Shown in pieces: positions 52,409 through 60,432 of a DNA stretch of 64,000 nucleotides. This DNA is from Shimazuella alba (GTDB lineage Bacteria > Bacillota > Bacilli > Thermoactinomycetales > Thermoactinomycetaceae), in assembly GCF_009831235.1 (NCBI RefSeq), contig NZ_WUUL01000004.1:247820-311819 (forward strand), in the 5' to 3' direction. The position numbers and the translations under genes were made by a program. Numbering within the stretch: the stretch's first letter is position 1; every line of letters begins with the position of its first letter. A model generated the notes under the pieces. The model searched no databases. It was given only the letters and a program-made list of their open reading frames with translations, and was not told the DNA's origin.

Positions 52409-52473
52409 ACAACACCCCTCTATGGTACTATCCTTTCGAGTATGCTGAGCGTAGAGGGGGTGCGTGTTTTTAG
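52409..52473 (+). terminator. Large terminator hairpin of GC-rich gene 6
   Basis: CACCCCTCTA pairs with TAGAGGGGGTG around a 28-base loop that has its own small stem (TACT/AGTA), followed by TTTTT. The loop resembles that of the terminator after gene 7. Confidence 0.75.
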
Positions 52474-52574
52474 AGAAGAAATGTTACTCATTGTCTTAAA
52501 AGTTACTTATTCCTAGTAAAACTTACTATCTGTGATATAATTTGTTAGTCAACGTGTTTGAGGTGGAGGCGATC

Positions 52575-52961
52575 ATGTCCGATCCGAGCGAAATTGTTCT
52601 GGCTTGCATCCGACGTAAGGTAGAGGAGAAGGTCAAGGAGTATCACCACAATCCCAGCAAGTTCGAGCTGATCTCGAATGAAGAAGTAGCTTCCCTGTTT
52701 CGGAAGTTCTTTTTTGTTTCAGATGTCATTCCTCCGACATGGATTCCTAAACAGTCCGTTGTTTTTGGAGACTTTGGGGACGTTGTTACCCATTCGAGTG
52801 ATCGATTCGGCCAATACTGTGATCTGACTGACGTGAAAGTCGGTGGAGTGATCTGGAATTTCCAGTACCAGAATGGTAAGCGAGTCAACTACACTATCTT
52901 CACCAAGATGGATCCGAACAAGTGGGTAAAGATTTCGTTTGAAGAAGTGTGTTGCCTCTGA
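52575..52961 (+). CDS. GC-rich orphan gene 7, hypothetical protein of 128 aa
   Basis: Family not recognised. It is a diverged paralogue of the broken gene just upstream; shared blocks are EEVA-x5-R near residue 40, GDFGD near 68 and DL-x2-V-x5-IW-x-F-x-YQ near 85-101. The product is soluble, with an acidic, helical N-terminus and a beta-rich C-terminus. GTGGAGG lies 5-7 bases upstream of the ATG. Codon use is GC-rich although somewhat ameliorated. A terminator with CCCCCTCTT/AAGAGGGGG follows. Confidence 0.68.
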   Translation: MSDPSEIVLACIRRKVEEKVKEYHHNPSKFELISNEEVASLFRKFFFVSDVIPPTWIPKQSVVFGDFGDVVTHSSDRFGQYCDLTDVKVGGVIWNFQYQNGKRVNYTIFTKMDPNKWVKISFEEVCCL

Positions 52962-52971
52962 TACATCAGAC

Positions 52972-53029
52972 ACACCCCCTCTTCTAGAGTATTCTCGGTG
53001 ATGCTGCTGCAAGAGGGGGCGCGCAATTT
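52972..53029 (+). terminator. Large terminator hairpin of GC-rich gene 7
   Basis: Nine-base-pair stem CCCCCTCTT/AAGAGGGGG with a 27-base loop (contains GATGCTGCTG, similar to TATGCTGAGC in the gene 6 loop), then GCGCGCAATTTT. Confidence 0.7.
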
Positions 53030-53060
53030 TACGTATGGAGTTGTTTGTTGTGTTTTTCGA

Positions 53061-53150
53061 TTAATACATTATCTGGATTAGGCAGTAGTTCACATTGTGA
53101 TTCATTTTACTCTTGTATACTGGTGGTGGATCGACTTCGAAATAATACAT
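53061..53150 (-). CDS. Candidate 29-aa peptide gene directly after the HTH-TPR regulator
   Basis: AAAAGGAGT lies 10 bases before this ATG, and the ATG is 22 bases after the regulator stop, the position held by peptide genes in PlcR-PapR and NprR-NprX type systems. The product begins MYYFEVDPPP and ends in a more hydrophobic NYCLIQIMY. It lacks an obvious export signal, unlike known Phr/Pap/Npr pro-peptides. It could be a cytoplasmic small protein or a chance frame. Confidence 0.35.
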   Translation of the reverse strand: MYYFEVDPPPVYKSKMNHNVNYCLIQIMY

Positions 53151-53172
53151 GATATTCCATACTCCTTTTCTC

Positions 53173-54480
53173 TTATAGTTTGCTAACTAATTCCAATTCA
53201 ATTTCGAATAAATCTACAAGACAATTGATAAACTGCTTTTGATCTAAACTTTTTAGACACTTCGCCATTTCTAGATGTATTTTATGTTGATATTCCTGGT
53301 AATCGTGTTCCTTGGCGAGTTGTTGGGCTTGCTGAAAGTATTTCATTGCCATACTCATCTCTCCAATCTCTCTGAATAAATACCCCATATAGTAAAACGA
53401 AGAAATAATATGTTCGTTGTCATACGTTTTTTCTTTATAAGAAATTGCCTCTGTCAGTGCTTTTTTGGCTTCATTCCATCTCTTGGACATAATATATAAA
53501 CGTCCTAATTGTGTATGGAGATTCATGAACAAATAATCTTTATCCACACGTTTTTTTAAGCTAATTGCAGTTAAAAAACAAATTTCTGCTTCTTCTAAAC
53601 TTTTTTTGCATAGGTATATGCGTCCTAGTAAAACCCATAAATCGAATGATCGATCGTTAAAAAGGTTGTACCTGGCAAGTTCTAATCCTTCTTTTGTGAT
53701 AATAATAGCTTCTTCATAGCGTTGTTGTGTTTGTAAAATGGATGACTTTGATTCATACATGTTCAAAAGAACAAAAATGTTTTTTATAGAGTCAATATTC
53801 TCCCACAAATCATCAATGATATTAAGTGCTTCTTCTGAACGGTGAAGCCGGTTCAGATAGAGAGATTTTGAAATTAACAAAGAATACAAAAGGTACTTTT
53901 TTTCTCCATTTGTTTGGAACGCTTTGATGCCTTCTTCTGCATAAGATAATGCGTTTCTAAAATCATTGTTATAAAAGAACGTCTTAGATAAATCATAGTA
54001 GCAGAGAGATTTTGTGTTCATTTTTACAACTAAGGGATATTTGTCGATGCATAGAATTGCTTCCGAAAGAATTCTCTGTGCAGGTGGAAATTCTCTCTGC
54101 ATGATCTTACATCTTGCCATCAAATATAAGTACACCGGATAGTAAGGATTGGTATCATGTATATCCATTTTTTTTAGCTTCGTAAATCCCTCCGCAGCTT
54201 CTCCTAAATCTACTTGATCATACATGGCGTAGAGATGAAACAGAAATAACCTTTCTTTTTTCCTCTCTTCTTCTGCAAGGTTTGGGGCTTCTTCCAAGCG
54301 GAAGCCTAGCTTATCTGCATAATACTCGACTTTTTCTTCTTTTACATTAGGAAGTCCACGCTCTATCAAGCTGATAGTGGCTATGGAGATCATCTCATCC
54401 GCAAAATCTTCCTGCCTTTTCTTTTGCTCTTTCCGCATTTTACGTAGTTGTGTTCCTAGTAGAACACGGTCTGCTAACAT
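53173..54480 (-). CDS. HTH-TPR regulator, RNPP/Rgg-like
   Basis: A 435-residue protein. An N-terminal Xre-type helix-turn-helix (about 8-60: LGTQLRKMRKEQKKRQEDFA ... ISLIERG) is followed by about nine TPR-like helical pairs (about 70-430, e.g. LGRLYIMSKRWNEAKKALTE and YYMGYLFREIGEMSMAMKYF). This is the domain plan of PlcR, NprR and AimR-type regulators that bind imported peptides in the TPR groove. The N-terminal helix-turn-helix shows a shortened second helix. A short ORF immediately downstream may be the cognate peptide. Targets are unknown. Confidence 0.85.
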   Translation of the reverse strand: MLADRVLLGTQLRKMRKEQKKRQEDFADEMISIATISLIERGLPNVKEEKVEYYADKLGFRLEEAPNLAEEERKKERLFLFHLYAMYDQVDLGEAAEGFTKLKKMDIHDTNPYYPVYLYLMARCKIMQREFPPAQRILSEAILCIDKYPLVVKMNTKSLCYYDLSKTFFYNNDFRNALSYAEEGIKAFQTNGEKKYLLYSLLISKSLYLNRLHRSEEALNIIDDLWENIDSIKNIFVLLNMYESKSSILQTQQRYEEAIIITKEGLELARYNLFNDRSFDLWVLLGRIYLCKKSLEEAEICFLTAISLKKRVDKDYLFMNLHTQLGRLYIMSKRWNEAKKALTEAISYKEKTYDNEHIISSFYYMGYLFREIGEMSMAMKYFQQAQQLAKEHDYQEYQHKIHLEMAKCLKSLDQKQFINCLVDLFEIELELVSKL

Positions 54481-54675
54481 GAAATATCACTTCCTTTATA
54501 ATAATGGAACCATAATTTTTGACTATTGGTCAGTATTGTTATAAAAATGAACGCCTCTATAATAGAAAGATGGGTGAAAATAAAAAATTAGAATTGTAGA
54601 AATATTAAATATGATCATACTATAATAGGTTTATATTTGAAAAGATTTATTTTTTTGGAAAGGAAGGGAAATGAA

Positions 54676-54960
54676 ATGGTAGAAGTGACTATTCGAGGCA
54701 ATATGCATGAGATAGAGCCAGTTTTAAGCAATTTAAACTATTTGCTCCCATATGCAACGAAAAAATCCGATAAAAACAGAGAAGGAGATCGAGAGATTGT
54801 TTACCATTTACATGGTGGAAATAAAGAGAAAGAACTGATCATCAAAACAACAGGAGGAAAAGAAATTCGTATCCCATTTCTTCAGCTAGTCCATGCTGAT
54901 TTTGCCAGCGGTCAAGTTTTTGCAGGTACTGTTTATGATATGTTTGCGACTGATACATAA
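54676..54960 (+). CDS. Hypothetical protein, 94 aa
   Basis: AAGGAAGGG lies about 8 bases before the ATG. The product looks like a small alpha/beta protein (VEVTIRGNMHEIEPVLSNLN ... REIVYHLHGGNKEKELIIKT). I do not recognise a family. AT-rich and native in composition. Divergent from the HTH-TPR regulator, so it could be a target of it. Confidence 0.55.
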   Translation: MVEVTIRGNMHEIEPVLSNLNYLLPYATKKSDKNREGDREIVYHLHGGNKEKELIIKTTGGKEIRIPFLQLVHADFASGQVFAGTVYDMFATDT

Positions 54961-55019
54961 TTTGTTAGGTGATATTCAAAAGACTAAAAGTAAGATGAAA
55001 ATCGAACAAATATTTTTAT

Positions 55020-55393
55020 CTGTTTGTGCGCTGAGAATACCCCCATCTTCCACAAGTGGGGGATGAATCGGAGTGTCAGACAAGGAAGGGGTGTTTTTAC
55101 CCCCTCTGGCAAGTCTGACAAACTTTGTAGCTATTTTTTGATTAGTATTTCCATCATCTTCCCGTGTTTTCTTCCATTGTTGTGGTGAATTTTTTTCGTG
55201 CCATCGTATAACCTCCCATTGGAGCGCACGTTCTATGTGTATATCATACAGAAAAAGGAGGAGGTGAAAAGCGGATGCGCAAAGCATATAAGTTCCTCAT
55301 CTACCCGAGAAAAGAACAAGCAGTTCTCATCAAGAAATCGATTGGTTGCAGTCGTTTTGTGTTCAATCACTTTCTAGCCAAATGGACCGATAC
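55020..55393 (+). mobile_element. Truncated IS605/TnpB-type element (left part only)
   Basis: Starts after a TTTAT motif (55015-55019) and matches the element at 60136 through the left-end hairpins (CCCCCATCTTCCACAAGTGGGGG), the GTCAGAC...GTCTGAC inverted repeat and the promoter region up to the first 40 codons of tnpB. Similarity stops at about 55393 and is followed by an unrelated ATGCGC/GCGCAT stem. The right end is missing. Confidence 0.75.
55275..55393 (+). pseudogene. tnpB fragment, first 40 codons
   Basis: AGGAGGTG lies before the ATG. The frame reads the TnpB N-terminus (YKFLIYPRKEQAVLIKKSIG, then SRFVFNHFLAKW) and then loses similarity. It cannot encode a nuclease. Confidence 0.75.
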
Positions 55394-55691
55394 ATGCGCT
55401 GCATGGGCGCATTTATTTCTTAGAGAAGAAATTTAGCAAAATAAGTTAATGAGTAAACTTGTAACATGACTCTTAAGGAGTCGTTTTTTTATTTTCGGAA
55501 AAAGTCTCTGGATAAGGTGAGATGAGGAATGTTTTCAAACAAAAATGAATGTAGAAATGGTATTTTCTTGATAATTGTTACATAACAAAAAAAGATGTTA
55601 TGTGGAGTTAAAAGTAACCAGTAATTTGTTTTTTTGTGATATATTATAATGGGTTGGTACAATACCTACCTAAAAGAGAAAGGGTCCTGTT

Positions 55692-55817
55692 ATGGCTGAA
55701 ACTCCTGAAGAGCGAAAAAAGCGAGAAGAGCGAGAAAAGCGAGAGCGGGAGCGTCGAGAAGCAATGAATCGCCATCCTTCTGGAAAGAAGCCCAATATCC
55801 CACGTCCGCGAGGATAG
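55692..55817 (+). CDS. Small highly charged peptide, 41 aa
   Basis: GAAAGG lies 8 bases before the ATG. The sequence is a nearly uninterrupted Arg/Lys/Glu helix (KKREEREKRERERREAMN) followed by a basic Pro-rich tail (KKPNIPRPRG). Such composition suggests a single amphipathic or coiled helix that binds nucleic acid or a partner protein. Family unknown. Two strong hairpins follow at 55869-55940. Confidence 0.5.
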   Translation: MAETPEERKKREEREKRERERREAMNRHPSGKKPNIPRPRG

Positions 55818-55868
55818 TCCTTGGATCTGTATGAGATTTAAATCATACATAACCCAACAGTAGGACGT

Positions 55869-55940
55869 TGTGGTATCCCATGATGGCATCTAAGATACCA
55901 CAGGCCTGCATCCTAGCTCTAACGAGTAAGGATGCAGGCC
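55869..55940. other. Two adjacent strong hairpins
   Basis: TGTGGTATC/GATACCACA (55869-55902) and GGCCTGCATCCT/AGGATGCAGGCC (55903-55940, perfect 12 bp) are placed back to back. There is no T-run, so these are not classic terminators. They could be the structured 3' part of an RNA from the small-peptide gene. Confidence 0.45.
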
Positions 55941-56018
55941 ATAGGTTGACTTATTAAATAGAAAACAATTTTAAAGTAACAAGAAAGAATAGATAATTGG
56001 TATACTTGCTTTAAAATA

Positions 56019-56429
56019 TCAAAATTCCATGACTCTTCCATTAAACAATTGTAATTCGCCTTTTAGCTGTTTTGCGATAAACTTCGCATATTCATTACCT
56101 TTCGCCACATCGTGATGAGTCGCATCTTCTGGCAGCACGATCTGTACATAATAACGTTCATTTTCTTCATGTTGACCTACACCAATAACCATATGGTTAT
56201 TTTGATGGGGATCTTTACCCGTTAGTAACAAGTATTTGGCTCCCTCCGTTTCTTTCTCTTCCATCGTATAAGGAAAAGCTGCTGCCTCATAATCCCATGC
56301 GAGTTGCTTTCCTGTGTTTCGTATCATTTTACGATAATATTCCAAAGTGTCTTTTACATTCTCTAATTCAATCGTGTCTGTTCGTCTAATGTAAGCGCTT
56401 TTTTTCAAAGGTAGAAACCGTCCTTCCAT
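56019..56429 (-). CDS. DUF1885-like small protein
   Basis: A 136-residue soluble protein. The pattern TIELENVKDTLEYYRKM ... TGKQLAWDYEAAAFPYTM ... VIGVGQHEENERYYVQIVLP and LKGELQLFNGRVMEF agrees with my memory of the DUF1885 family found in Bacillus and Geobacillus. That family has a crystal structure but no known function. It is divergent from the GAF-domain gene with about 100 bases between starts. Confidence 0.65.
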   Translation of the reverse strand: MEGRFLPLKKSAYIRRTDTIELENVKDTLEYYRKMIRNTGKQLAWDYEAAAFPYTMEEKETEGAKYLLLTGKDPHQNNHMVIGVGQHEENERYYVQIVLPEDATHHDVAKGNEYAKFIAKQLKGELQLFNGRVMEF

Positions 56430-56532
56430 GTAAGTTTTTTAAGAAAAGGTATTATTTCATTCATCTGAATTGTACCACTTTCCTGAATATGTTACACTAT
56501 CGACTAACTTTGTAAAGAGAGGATGTTCTTTT

Positions 56533-56970
56533 TTGGATAAAGCGGATCTATTTGATGAACTTCGTGCTGAAATTGGCTCTGTAGCAGATGGCTGGAAAGG
56601 AAATGATGCTGTTTTGTACGAGGCTGTATGTCAGCTCGTTTATGATCAAGTAGAAGAATATAAAAGCGTTTCCATTTATTTAGCCAATCACGATCATTTT
56701 AAGCGGAAATTTCATCAAGGATTAGATTATTTGCCAGAAGAGATTCCATTTGGTGAGACGGAACTAAGTATTGCTGCCCTACGTGGTGGGCTATCGTGTC
56801 ATAATGATAACACATTTATACAATTGTGTATCCCATTTTATTATGGGCATCATCTTATTGGTGAGATTGTAATCATTACAGAACCTAGTGATAACATAAG
56901 TGATGACGATTACACATTTTTTTGTGAGATTGCATCTTTATTGGAAAATAAACTTCAAAAGTATAAATAA
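56533..56970 (+). CDS. GAF-domain protein
   Basis: A 145-residue protein made almost entirely of one GAF-like domain (KSVSIYLANHDHFKRKF ... IPFYYGHHLIGEIVI ... FCEIASLLENKL). There is no output domain, so it may bind a small ligand or act with another protein. TTG 56533 is chosen (AGAGG about 10 bases upstream; MDKADLFDELRAEI); a longer frame starts at TTG 56470 without a ribosome binding site. It ends only 12 bases before the SR1-like promoter. Confidence 0.72.
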   Translation: MDKADLFDELRAEIGSVADGWKGNDAVLYEAVCQLVYDQVEEYKSVSIYLANHDHFKRKFHQGLDYLPEEIPFGETELSIAALRGGLSCHNDNTFIQLCIPFYYGHHLIGEIVIITEPSDNISDDDYTFFCEIASLLENKLQKYK

Positions 56971-56981
56971 ATGATAACCTA

Positions 56982-57011
56982 TTGACATAAATAGTATAAC
57001 ACAAATATAAT
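56982..57011 (+). promoter_or_regulatory. Sigma-A-type promoter of the SR1-like RNA
   Basis: TTGACA (56982-56987) and TATAAT (57006-57011) with an 18-base spacer. Both hexamers are perfect. Confidence 0.8.
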
Positions 57012-57017
57012 AAAGGC

Positions 57018-57205
57018 ACATACTAATACAATGGAGAGGAAGACGTAATATGGAAACAATCGTCTGCCAAACATGTGAAGAAGTAATTGCCTTTCAAGAA
57101 GCTGATAAAGTAGGAACATTATACGGAACTTGTTGTGATTGTCATTCGGATCACCAAGAGTAGGCATAGCTTATCTCAGTCCACCAATGGGTGGGCTTTT
57201 TATTT
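57018..57205 (+). ncRNA. SR1-like dual-function RNA
   Basis: The transcript from the promoter at 56982-57011 to the terminator (8-bp stem AGTCCACC/GGGTGGGCT, 57178-57197, then T-run) would be about 190 bases. This is close to the 205-base SR1 of B. subtilis, and it contains the SR1P reading frame. SR1 acts by base pairing with ahrC mRNA and by encoding a GapA-binding peptide. The neighbouring speA matches the B. subtilis location. The base-pairing part is not verified here. Confidence 0.7.
57050..57163 (+). CDS. sr1P: GapA-binding peptide SR1P-like protein, 37 aa
   Basis: Begins METIVCQTCEEVIAFQEADK and ends with a second cysteine group (CCDCHSD). This is the pattern of SR1P, a small Cys-rich peptide with two Cys pairs. 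In B. subtilis SR1P binds GapA and promotes its interaction with RNase J1. GGAGAGGAAG precedes the ATG. The gene lies within a short transcript with its own promoter and terminator, and next to speA as in B. subtilis. Confidence 0.82.
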   Translation: METIVCQTCEEVIAFQEADKVGTLYGTCCDCHSDHQE

Positions 57206-57354
57206 AGTTAAAATGCAAATCTCCCCTTAGTAATTCATGCGATACAAAATCCGAATTTTCTACCTTACAGTTTTTTCTTGCATATTTAAAGAGGCAGCGA
57301 TGATTTATATTCACTACCTCTCCATATACTCAAGAAATTTCTTTGAAATATCGT

Positions 57355-58848
57355 TTAGTCCCGATGGATGCGACGGGAGATGATTTTTGGACGTATGACT
57401 TTTACCATCTCAACCAAAGGGTCTTCCGTACCTTGCACGATTAATCCTGCTGCTTTGTTTTCTTCGATATATGCAATGTTTTCTTCCGTTATCCGTTCAC
57501 CTGGCAGTAGGATGGGAATGCCTGGTGGATACATGAACAAAAACTCCGCAATAATTTGTCCAGCTGCTTGACGGAAAGGAATCGATTCGGTGTCGCTATA
57601 AAAAGCAGTTCGCGGTGAAACGACTAGCTCTGGTACATCTGGTAGGATGATGTTTTCGGTATTGTTGGATTGATCTGTTTGAAAATGAGCTGCAAGATCT
57701 TTTAATCCATCAATCAAAGACGAGATTGACTCATCATTGTCTCCTAATGTAACAAAGCAGAGGATATTGTACAGATCGCTCATTTCCACTTCTATTTGGT
57801 GTGTTTCTCTGAGCCAATCACTTGCTTCATGACCATTGATACTTAAATCTCCCACATGAATCAGTAATTTTGTTTCATCAAGGTCATACCGAGCTTTTCC
57901 ATCTAGCCACTCTTTGCCTACACACAATAAACCATCAATTTCATTTATTTGCTTTCTCGCTTTTCTAGCCAATACTAAAGTGTCCGTGATTGCTTGTTCA
58001 CCATGAATCGCAAGGTAGCGCCTTGCTGTATCAAGGGAAGCCAATAAAATATAGGAAGTAGAAGTGGTAGTCAACATACTTAATATAGATTGAACGTGCC
58101 TCGGATCTACTAAGTCACCTTGTAAGTTCAGTACTGAACTCTGCGTAAGCGATCCTCCAAGTTTATGAACACTGGTAGCAGCTAAATCTGCTCCTGCGTC
58201 CATCGCAGAAATAGGTAATTCCGAATGGAAATGAGTGTGTACGCCATGTGCTTCATCTACTAATACAGGAATCTGTTTTTTATGAGCGATACGGACGATT
58301 TCTTGGAGGTTACTGGCAAAGCCGAAATAATTGGGATTAATCACCAATACAGCTTTTGCATCAGGATGGTGATGCAGGGCTTCTTCCACCTGTTCGGGAG
58401 TAATTCCATGAGCAATCCCAAGCTTTGGGTCTAATTCAGGATGGAGAAAAACCGGATTGCAATCAGCTAATACGATAGCAGATGAAACAGATTTGTGTAC
58501 GGTACGAGGGACGATGATTTTATCTCCTGGATTACAAGTAGCTAAAATCATAGCCATGATTGCAGTACTTGTTCCTTGGACAGAAAAAAAAGTTCGCTTC
58601 GCACCAAATGCCTCAGCGGCAAGTTGTTGTGCCTCATGGATAATGCCTTGCGGTTGATGAAGATCATCTAATGGTTCTATGTTTATCAGATCAATAGACA
58701 ATGCATTTTCCCCAATAAATTGGCGAAACTCCGTATCCATACCTTGTCCTTTTTTATGCCCAGGTATATGAAAGGGTAATGGATTGGAATTAGCGTACTC
58801 TTTTAATTTAGTAAAAAGTGGGGTGCTGTTTTGATTTGGTTGTTTCAT
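57355..58848 (-). CDS. speA: Arginine decarboxylase (Orn/Lys/Arg decarboxylase family)
   Basis: A 497-residue PLP enzyme of the fold-III/aspartate-aminotransferase type. The N-terminal PFHIPGHKKGQG, the PLP lysine in ATSVHKLGGSLTQSS and VDEAHGVH are characteristic. It probably produces agmatine from arginine for polyamine synthesis, as SpeA does in B. subtilis; lysine decarboxylase-type relatives are hard to exclude by sequence alone. Synteny with an SR1P gene and yktB supports SpeA. Start 58848 is chosen because AGGA lies 6 bases upstream. Confidence 0.9.
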   Translation of the reverse strand: MKQPNQNSTPLFTKLKEYANSNPLPFHIPGHKKGQGMDTEFRQFIGENALSIDLINIEPLDDLHQPQGIIHEAQQLAAEAFGAKRTFFSVQGTSTAIMAMILATCNPGDKIIVPRTVHKSVSSAIVLADCNPVFLHPELDPKLGIAHGITPEQVEEALHHHPDAKAVLVINPNYFGFASNLQEIVRIAHKKQIPVLVDEAHGVHTHFHSELPISAMDAGADLAATSVHKLGGSLTQSSVLNLQGDLVDPRHVQSILSMLTTTSTSYILLASLDTARRYLAIHGEQAITDTLVLARKARKQINEIDGLLCVGKEWLDGKARYDLDETKLLIHVGDLSINGHEASDWLRETHQIEVEMSDLYNILCFVTLGDNDESISSLIDGLKDLAAHFQTDQSNNTENIILPDVPELVVSPRTAFYSDTESIPFRQAAGQIIAEFLFMYPPGIPILLPGERITEENIAYIEENKAAGLIVQGTEDPLVEMVKVIRPKIISRRIHRD

Positions 58849-58944
58849 TCTTGGTCCTGCTTTCCACTCGTTATCACAAAACAAGCCTATTGTACAAGAA
58901 ATGGATAAGAAGGTAAACGATATTTATAAGATAAAAACGTATTT

Positions 58945-59571
58945 TTATTCAAATGACAAATGATAGAGTGGCAGAAGTTGATCGAATGAAGTTTCGATTC
59001 TTTGTTGCAGCACTGTTCCACTTAGACCAACTGCTTCTTTTCGAGGTATCAACATCCCGCACAAAAATTCAGCTTTTTTCACTTTAGACAATCGCCTCAT
59101 AATCGATTCCCATCCGCCTTGATCTAAGCTATCTACGGACGTGACGTCTGGTGTCGTATGGTCCACAGAAATATAAAAGTCCTTTGGAATCTGACTAATG
59201 TATTTTTCGATGTTTTGAAGGAAATGTTCCGCAAATGATTTTTTCTGTTCACATTCATAAATAAGAGCAAACCAAGCAAATAAATATGTATCTCTGAGTC
59301 CTAACTGAAAATGAGGATGTGCTTTGTAACCACGCTTATTGGTAGACCAAGCAACCCAAGTTTCTTCCGGTGGATGTACAGTTCTTCTTGCATGCCTTGC
59401 AATATGGGTATAAGTTGTATCTCCTAATTTGGTGCTCAAAAACTCAGAGACATGTTCTCCGATCGTAGTAAATTTCGGCTGTATTTCTCTTTGTAGTGCT
59501 TCCATTCTAGATGTCAATCCATCTATCGCGAATACATGAAAATCTTCGTTCGTAAATGTAGGAAATGCCAT
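58945..59571 (-). CDS. yktB: UPF0637/DUF1054 protein (YktB-like)
   Basis: A 208-residue soluble protein. The segments FAIDGLTSRMEALQREIQPKF, the HIARHARRTVHPPEETWVAWS block and HPHFQLGLRDTYLF are typical of the YktB family (function unknown). In B. subtilis yktB lies close to speA, as here. The ATG at 59571 is taken; an in-frame GTG lies three codons earlier and neither has a strong ribosome binding site. Confidence 0.85.
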   Translation of the reverse strand: MAFPTFTNEDFHVFAIDGLTSRMEALQREIQPKFTTIGEHVSEFLSTKLGDTTYTHIARHARRTVHPPEETWVAWSTNKRGYKAHPHFQLGLRDTYLFAWFALIYECEQKKSFAEHFLQNIEKYISQIPKDFYISVDHTTPDVTSVDSLDQGGWESIMRRLSKVKKAEFLCGMLIPRKEAVGLSGTVLQQRIETSFDQLLPLYHLSFE

Positions 59572-59752
59572 TCTTATCACAACTCTTTCTCGATTTTCTT
59601 CTATAGAATAAGAAATAAAATCATTTCTTTATCTATGTTAGTGGAAACGAAACCTCTGTCATGGAGTCAAGAAGGTTTACTAACTATCTTTCTTTTTTTC
59701 TTCTAACCTAATACCGTGTCCTCCTAAAAAAAAATTCATATACTAATTTAAT

Positions 59753-59833
59753 CTCCAAAAGGACTGGCTTGGAGTGTTTATTTAAAGGCTGCTCGGGGCA
59801 TCCTGTAGACAAGTGGCTCTGGTTACCACTTGT
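59753..59833 (+). promoter_or_regulatory. Structured leader of the 63-aa gene
   Basis: Two stems, CTCCAA/TTGGAG (59753-59774) and ACAAGTGG/CCACTTGT (59809-59833), precede the start codon by 30 to 110 bases. They could form a regulatory leader or end an upstream transcript. The rest of 59572-59752 shows nothing. Confidence 0.35.
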
Positions 59834-59862
59834 TAGTAAAATGTAAAGGGGTGCAGTGGTTC

Positions 59863-60054
59863 ATGGAAGATGTCATTCGAGCTTTCAAGTGCCGAGATCC
59901 GGAAAAACGGATTCCAGTATTACGTATGGAACTGGATTATGAGCTGTCCCTGTTGTACGAAGCAATGCTAGAAAATAGCATGCACAAAATAAATCAATGC
60001 AAATCAAGGTTACAGGAAATTCGAAGAGAAATGTTAATGCTAGAAGCTCTTTAA
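59863..60054 (+). CDS. Small helical protein, 63 aa
   Basis: AAGGGG lies 11 bases before the ATG. The product appears to be two charged helices (EDVIRAFKCRDPEKRIPVL and the long ELDYELSLLYEAMLENSM ... RLQEIRREMLML). No family recognised; size and helicity recall small Bacillus regulators, but no Spo0E-type SQELD motif is present. A terminator follows. Confidence 0.55.
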   Translation: MEDVIRAFKCRDPEKRIPVLRMELDYELSLLYEAMLENSMHKINQCKSRLQEIRREMLMLEAL

Positions 60055-60066
60055 AGGAGCAGGTAA

Positions 60067-60104
60067 GAAAAACCGTTACGATAAATTTCGTAGCGGTTTT
60101 TTTC
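60067..60104 (+). terminator. Terminator after the 63-aa gene
   Basis: Stem AAAACCG-TACG/CGTA-CGGTTTT with T7. Confidence 0.8.
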
Positions 60105-60432
60105 ATGCGTGGAAAGAAAAGTTTTCAGCATTTATCTGTTAGTGCGCCGAGAATACCCCCATCTTCCATAAGTGGGGGGGTGAATCAGAGCGTCAGACGA
60201 GGGAGGGATGATTTTTACCCCTCTCGCAAGTCTGACAATCTTTGTAGATATTCTTTGACGAGTATTCCAATCATCTTCCCTGTATCGGTCTCCTGATCGA
60301 TTGCCATTTTTTTCAGTTGTTTTCATGCTTCTTCTATCCTTGTGGTGAATTTTTTTCGTGACAGCGTATAATCGCCCGTTGAAACATACGTTCTATGTGT
60401 ATATACTACAGAAAAAAGGAGGTGAAAAGCAA

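Noticed and set aside
53173..54480. Rap phosphatase (aspartate phosphatase without DNA binding)
   Set aside because: A clear N-terminal helix-turn-helix is present, which Rap proteins lack.
54976..55287. Minus-strand reading frame in the left part of the truncated TnpB element
   Set aside because: It covers the structured left end and promoter region of the element; a matching shadow frame is found in the other copy.
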